From: DATKRB01 sp035532415
GTDB taxonomy: Bacteria > Actinomycetota > Acidimicrobiia > Acidimicrobiales > RAAP-2
Assembly: GCA_035532415.1 (NCBI GenBank)
Contig: DATKRB010000062.1
Location: 1-64,000, forward strand
Reading direction: 5' to 3'
Length of the DNA: 64,000 nucleotides
A program made the position numbers and the translations under genes. The notes under the pieces were generated by a model. That model was not told where the DNA came from and did not search any database. It saw only the letters and a program-made list of their open reading frames with translations. Of this stretch, positions 60,295 through 64,000 are shown piece after piece; the stretch's first letter is position 1, and every line of letters starts with the position of its first letter.

Positions 60295-60304
60295 CGGGGC
60301 GGCC

Positions 60305-60913
60305 CTACTCGGCGAGCGACCGCAGCAGCTCCCACAAGTCGTCGACCTGTTCGGCCAGCTGGGCGGGGGTCCCGTCGTTGGCGATGACCACGTCGGCCAG
60401 GGCGCGGCGCTGCTCGTCCGTGGCCTGCTGCGCCATCCGCCGCCGCACGTCGTCGCGGTCCGAGCCCCGGGCCACGGCGCGTTCCTCGCGCAGCTCCCTC
60501 GGGGCCTCCACGATGACGACGAAGGTGTAGCGGTACCGATCGTCGACGCGCCCGAGCTCGCTCTCGGCCAGCACCGCCATGTCGAGGACGGCGATCGTGC
60601 GCGGGGGAAGGGTCCGAAGCCGGGCCACCAACTCCTCGTTGATGGCCGGATGGCTGATGGCCGTCAACCGGGCCAGGGCGGAGGCGTCCGCGAACACGAC
60701 CTTCGCCAGGGCCGCCCGGTCGATGGAGCCGTCGCCGGCGAGCACGCCCGGACCGAACTCGGCGGCCACGCCCGCCTGTGCCCGGCCCCCGGGCTCGAGC
60801 ACCTGGCGCCCGAGGGCGTCGACGTCAATGACCTCGGCGCCCCGCTCGGCCAGGAGCCCGGCGACCGTGCTCTTGCCGGCACCGATCCCACCCGTGAGCC
60901 CGACGATCAACAC
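60305..60913 (-). CDS. coaE: Dephospho-CoA kinase
   Basis: 202 residues from GTG at 60913. Last step of coenzyme A synthesis. P-loop LIVGLTGGIGAGKSTVAGLLAERGAEVIDVDALGRQVLEPGG, followed by DRAALAKVVFADASALARLTAISHPAI and the lid-type REERAVARGSDRDDVRRRMAQQATDEQRRALADVVIANDG. Length is typical for CoaE alone, without a fused second domain. The reading convention agrees with actinobacterial CoaE. Confidence 0.93.
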   Translation of the reverse strand: MLIVGLTGGIGAGKSTVAGLLAERGAEVIDVDALGRQVLEPGGRAQAGVAAEFGPGVLAGDGSIDRAALAKVVFADASALARLTAISHPAINEELVARLRTLPPRTIAVLDMAVLAESELGRVDDRYRYTFVVIVEAPRELREERAVARGSDRDDVRRRMAQQATDEQRRALADVVIANDGTPAQLAEQVDDLWELLRSLAE

Positions 60914-60980
60914 GCCGACCGAACCGGGGGCCGAGGACAGACCGCCCGTCCTTTCCGCACGGCGGAGCGGCGAGCCACCG

Positions 60981-61901
60981 TCACGTCGTGGCGAGGAAGT
61001 CGCTGATCAGCTCGGCCAGCCGTGACGCCCGGTCGCTCTGCACCGAGTGCCCCGCCCCTTCGACCAGCTCCACCCGGGCGTCGGGCCGGCGGCGCAGGAA
61101 CTCCTGCTGGTCGTCGTCGTGGACATGCGAGGAGTTGCCGCCCCGCACCAGCATGATCGGGGCCTTCACGGCGGACAGGTCGTCCCACAGGTCGGCGAAG
61201 TCGACCGGGTCGGTCCCTTCCCGGGTCAGGCGGTCGTAGCGCCAGGCCCAGCGCCCGTCGTCCATCCGGCGGGAATTGTGCAGGACTCCGGGCCGCAGCG
61301 ACTCGATCGGTCGCCCCGGGACGGCCCCCGCGGTGGCCTGCAGCATCTCGTCGAAGGAGTCGTACACGGGCGGCCCACCGATCAGCGCGGTGGCGCCGCG
61401 CTGCTCCTTGGTCATCGTCTTGCTCCTCGCCCCGACCCCCGGCGTGACGTCGACCACCACCGCGCGCGGGACCAGGTCCGGACGCACAGAGGCCAGCCGG
61501 ATGTTCGTCAGCCCGCCGAGCGACATGCCGACGACCATCCTCGGGCTGGGCGCGAGCTGCAGCATCGCCTCGGCGATCGCCGCGGCATTGGATGCCGGCC
61601 AGTAGTCGCCGTCCTCACGCCAGTCCGAATGCCCGTGCCCGGGCAGGTCGAACGCGACCAGGGGCCGATCGAGCGCCATGGCGACGGAGTCCCAAGTGTG
61701 CGCGTTCTGACCGCCGCCGTGGAGCAACACCAGCTCGGGGTCGCCGTCGCCCCACACGAGGCCGCTGATCCCCTGCCCCGAACCGACCTGCACGGTGCGC
61801 CGCTCGACCTGGGGACGTCCACGCCAGGGGATGCCCTCGTGCTCGGCGTACTGCTCGAGCATGCCGAACTCGTCGTAGTTCGCCGCCTCGTCGTCGTTCA
61901 T
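60981..61901 (-). CDS. Alpha/beta hydrolase
   Basis: 306 residues. Strand and oxyanion motif LVLLHGGGQNAHTWDSVAMAL, DLPGHGHSDWRED, nucleophile elbow VVGMSLGGLTN (Ser), catalytic Asp region PIMLVRGGNSSHVHDDD and His in EGAGHSVQSDRA. The first 30 residues are an acidic extension (NDDEAANYDEFGMLEQYAEHEGIPWRGRP). GAGGGGGAAT precedes the ATG. The substrate is unknown. Confidence 0.85.
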   Translation of the reverse strand: MNDDEAANYDEFGMLEQYAEHEGIPWRGRPQVERRTVQVGSGQGISGLVWGDGDPELVLLHGGGQNAHTWDSVAMALDRPLVAFDLPGHGHSDWREDGDYWPASNAAAIAEAMLQLAPSPRMVVGMSLGGLTNIRLASVRPDLVPRAVVVDVTPGVGARSKTMTKEQRGATALIGGPPVYDSFDEMLQATAGAVPGRPIESLRPGVLHNSRRMDDGRWAWRYDRLTREGTDPVDFADLWDDLSAVKAPIMLVRGGNSSHVHDDDQQEFLRRRPDARVELVEGAGHSVQSDRASRLAELISDFLATT

Positions 61902-62116
61902 CGTGCGATTCCCCCTCGCTCAGAGGCCGCCCGGGCGGCTCGTGCCGAACCCGTGCGGCACCGGGCCCGGGTCGGCGCCAACCTACCGCCCGCGCCGCGG
62001 ATCCCACCACCGGAGCAGATCCGAACGGGCACCCTCCGGGTCCCCATGTGCCGGGATGTGCCCGGTCCCCGTTACCATGACCCCCTGATCGAGATCCTGG
62101 GAGAGAAGGGCAGGCC

Positions 62117-62524
62117 GTGAACGTCTTCTTCGACGTCGACTACACGATCCTCGGGTTTGACGGATCACTGCGGCCCAACACCCACGAGGTGTTCGGGCGG
62201 CTCATCTCCAACGGCCACACCGTCTACATCTGGTCGGGAGTGGGCGTCCGCTGGGGCGAGGTGCGGCGGGCGGGGCTCGAGTCCCTGGTGAACGGCGTCT
62301 ACCAGAAGCCTCTCTCCGACTTCAACGCCGGGCTCGAGCGCTTCGGCGTCCCGGTCGTGCCCCACTTCGTGATCGACGACTACCCGGGCATCGTGGAGCA
62401 CTTCGGCGGGCTGTGCATCAAGCCGTACGTGAGCATGCGGTGGCCCGACGACGAGCTCCTCGCCATTCCCGAGCTGGTGGAGGGCTTCGCACTGCCCCCC
62501 GAGCTGACCGGCGACCTCGGCTGA
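62117..62524 (+). CDS. HAD-superfamily hydrolase-like protein
   Basis: 135 residues from GTG. VFFDVDYTILGFDGSLRPNTHEVFGRLISNGHTVYIWSGVG holds the HAD motif I (DVDYT) and a motif II-like W-S-G. HFVIDDYPGIVEHFGG is a motif IV-type DD. No cap domain: a small HAD phosphatase-like protein. AAGGGCAGG precedes the start and TACCAT at 62073-62078 is a -10 candidate, so this gene has a leader. Confidence 0.75.
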   Translation: MNVFFDVDYTILGFDGSLRPNTHEVFGRLISNGHTVYIWSGVGVRWGEVRRAGLESLVNGVYQKPLSDFNAGLERFGVPVVPHFVIDDYPGIVEHFGGLCIKPYVSMRWPDDELLAIPELVEGFALPPELTGDLG

Positions 62525-62565
62525 CCCCGAGCGGTCCCCCGCTCGGTGGTTCCCGAGCCGGCCGG

Positions 62566-63798
62566 TCAGTCGGCGCCGGGCGGCAACCAGGCGTCGGGGT
62601 CGCCGAGGACCGCCCGTTCGCTCTGGGCCTCGGGTGCCGGCTGCGACGGGTCGGTCCGGCCCACCTTCGCCAGGAAGACGACGAGCCCGATCAGCGCGAA
62701 TCCTCCCGCCGCCCCAAAGCTCGCCCGGTAGCCGGCCGCAGCGGCCACCCCGCCCAGGATCACCCCGGCCGCCCCTTGCGACAGGTCGAACGCGGTGGTG
62801 AACGTCCCGACCGCGGCAGCGCGCTCGTGCGCCTCCACCCTGTTCACCACCATCGTCATCAGCGCCGGGTACTGCAGGGAGATCCCCAGGGCGAAGGGCA
62901 CGCTCCCGACGTAAAGCCCCGTCGGCGTCGCCCACAGGGCCATGGTGCCGAGCCCCAACACGATGACGCCGGTCGCCAGGGTGGCGATGCGCTTCACCCC
63001 GACCCGATCGGCCAGCGGTGCACCGACGACCCGGGTGACGAGCACCACCACCGCGTAGAGCAGGAAGACGAACTGCGGCCCGGCCATGTGCAGCTGCTCG
63101 GCGTACAGGGGGGTGTACGCCTGAAACGCCGTGACCCCCATGATGCCGAGGGTCAGCACGAGGCCCGGTCCGATCGCCTTGCGGTTGAGGAGATGCGACG
63201 CCCGTTGGGTAGCGGGCTCGATCCCGGGGTTCGGGACCTGGGTGGCCACCAGCGAGCCGACCATTGCGAGGGCTCCCGCGACGACGAAGGCCGTTGCGGC
63301 CCCCGAGCTCGAGTAGACGGCCTGCCCGAGGAGGGGCCCGATGCCCAGCCCGGCGAACAGCGCGACGGAGAAGTAGCTGAGCACCTGGGCCCTGCGGTCC
63401 GGAGGGGCCATGTCGGCCACCAGGGTCGCGGAACCGGTGAAGTACACCCCTTCTCCCGCCCCGGTCACCAGGCGCAGCAGCACCAGGACGCCCAAGCCCC
63501 CGGCCACGCCGTACAGGGCGACGGAGACGGCCACCGTCGCCGCACCGGCCACCATCAGCATCCGGCGCCCCAGCCGGTTGCCCAGGCGGCCGGCGATCGG
63601 GCGGGCGAGCACCGCCGACGCGGCGAAGATCCCGACGACGATCCCGACCGTGAGGTTGTCCCCGCCCAGCTGGTGGGTGACGAAGATCGGGAGCACGGGC
63701 AGGACGACCCCGATCCCGCCGAAATAGCAGAGGCTCGAGACGAAGGCCAGGCAGAATCCCCGCGTGAGGATCCGATCGGAGGCCGCCGGGTCGCTCAC
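62566..63798 (-). CDS. Major facilitator superfamily transporter
   Basis: 410 residues from GTG at 63798. About 12 membrane segments. The loop 2-3 motif reads RPIAGRLGNRLGRRMLMVAGAA (MFS motif A: G-x-L-x-x-R-x-G-R-R) and a second version is GAPLADRVGVKRIATLA. TGAGEGVYFTGSATLVADMAPPDRRAQVLSYFSVALFAGLGIGPLLGQ matches drug-efflux-type MFS motif C. Substrate unknown. TATCGT lies 6 nt before the GTG. Confidence 0.87.
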   Translation of the reverse strand: MSDPAASDRILTRGFCLAFVSSLCYFGGIGVVLPVLPIFVTHQLGGDNLTVGIVVGIFAASAVLARPIAGRLGNRLGRRMLMVAGAATVAVSVALYGVAGGLGVLVLLRLVTGAGEGVYFTGSATLVADMAPPDRRAQVLSYFSVALFAGLGIGPLLGQAVYSSSGAATAFVVAGALAMVGSLVATQVPNPGIEPATQRASHLLNRKAIGPGLVLTLGIMGVTAFQAYTPLYAEQLHMAGPQFVFLLYAVVVLVTRVVGAPLADRVGVKRIATLATGVIVLGLGTMALWATPTGLYVGSVPFALGISLQYPALMTMVVNRVEAHERAAAVGTFTTAFDLSQGAAGVILGGVAAAAGYRASFGAAGGFALIGLVVFLAKVGRTDPSQPAPEAQSERAVLGDPDAWLPPGAD

Positions 63799-63804
63799 CG
63801 CACC

Positions 63805-63810
63805 ACGATA
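63805..63810 (-). promoter_or_regulatory. TATCGT -10 box before the MFS gene
   Basis: TATCGT lies 6 nt before the GTG at 63798; leaderless-type spacing. Confidence 0.45.
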
Positions 63811-63855
63811 GAGGTCGGCCGAGGGACTCCCGGCCGTTCGCGGGCCTTCATCGGG

Positions 63856-63861
63856 TAGGGT
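63856..63861 (+). promoter_or_regulatory. TAGGGT -10 box before the aldo/keto reductase gene
   Basis: TAGGGT ends 8 nt before the ATG at 63870; leaderless-type spacing. Confidence 0.45.
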
Positions 63862-63869
63862 CCCGGCGC

Positions 63870-64000
63870 ATGGAGCTCAGAGCACTCGGCCGCACCGGCG
63901 TGAAGGTCTCGTCCCTGTGCCTCGGCACGATGACCTTCGGGAACGAAGCAGACGAGGCGGACAGCCGCCGGATCCTCGACCACTATCTCGGCGCAGGTGG
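63870..64000 (+). CDS. Aldo/keto reductase, N-terminal fragment
   Basis: The first 43 residues before the window ends: LGRTGVKVSSLCLGTMTFGNEADEADSRRILDHYLGAGG. LGRTG-VKVS-LCLGTMTFG is the classic start of NADPH-dependent aldo/keto reductases. The catalytic Asp-Tyr-Lys-His residues lie beyond the edge. Confidence 0.85.
   Translation, partial: MELRALGRTGVKVSSLCLGTMTFGNEADEADSRRILDHYLGAG

Noticed and set aside
63795..63983. Small minus-strand frame at the right edge
   Set aside because: It is antisense to the clear aldo/keto reductase start.

Overview
The window is high-GC DNA with an actinobacterial gene set: two WhiB regulators, a UPF0182 membrane protein, a DUF2342 protein, a mycobacterial-type succinate dehydrogenase (sdh), a paired ChlI-like ATPase and VWA protein, a PimB-like glycosyltransferase, and a DUF222-type fragment at the left edge. 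A lone MreB, a class II (B12-dependent) ribonucleotide reductase and many start codons with a TANNNT box 5-9 nt upstream fit a deep-branching actinobacterium such as Acidimicrobiia. That placement is inference.

Layout. 1-4.3 kb: partial DUF222 gene, SCP2-domain gene and the sdh operon. 4.5-8 kb: ATPase/VWA pair. 8.2-9.7 kb: two whiB genes flanking a formiminotransferase. 9.8-24.8 kb: mostly envelope and morphology genes (HtrA-like protease, a degenerate protease, MreB, HEAT protein, Lon-like PDZ protease, a DivIVA-like protein with a phage-MuF-like tail, UPF0182), then a nitroreductase and a cupin-like protein.

24.8-41.2 kb looks like an accessory island. It holds an IS element; an anaerobic Ni-CO dehydrogenase operon read cooF-cooS-cooC-flavoprotein with overlapping genes; an arsenic cluster (arsR divergent from cadI/arsI-acr3-arsC, with overlapping promoters); a MerR-like HTH gene paired with an unknown SQDCD protein behind a palindromic operator; a frameshifted DUF429 gene; membrane or surface proteins of unknown role; a Cys-rich protein; and a broken wHTH/PD-(D/E)XK-like gene.

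41.2-64 kb returns to core genes: nrdJ with a 402-residue intein and tandem NrdR boxes, glycerol kinase, ACT protein, GGDEF-EAL protein, acyltransferase, aminotransferase, LLM oxidoreductase, ROK kinase, SRPBCC protein, PimB-like glycosyltransferase, small Cys proteins, PH-SHOCT protein, rhodanese, an iron-binding lipoprotein behind an IdeR-like box, a CX5R phosphatase, coaE, an alpha/beta hydrolase, a HAD protein, an MFS transporter and a partial aldo/keto reductase.

The CODH operon would oxidise CO at CooS and pass electrons through CooF to the flavoprotein (probably to NAD(P)), with CooC as the nickel-insertion ATPase. The ars genes give As/Cd resistance. No rRNA, tRNA or CRISPR array was seen. 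Short tandem repeats of 8-20 bp at gene ends and in leaders are unusually frequent.
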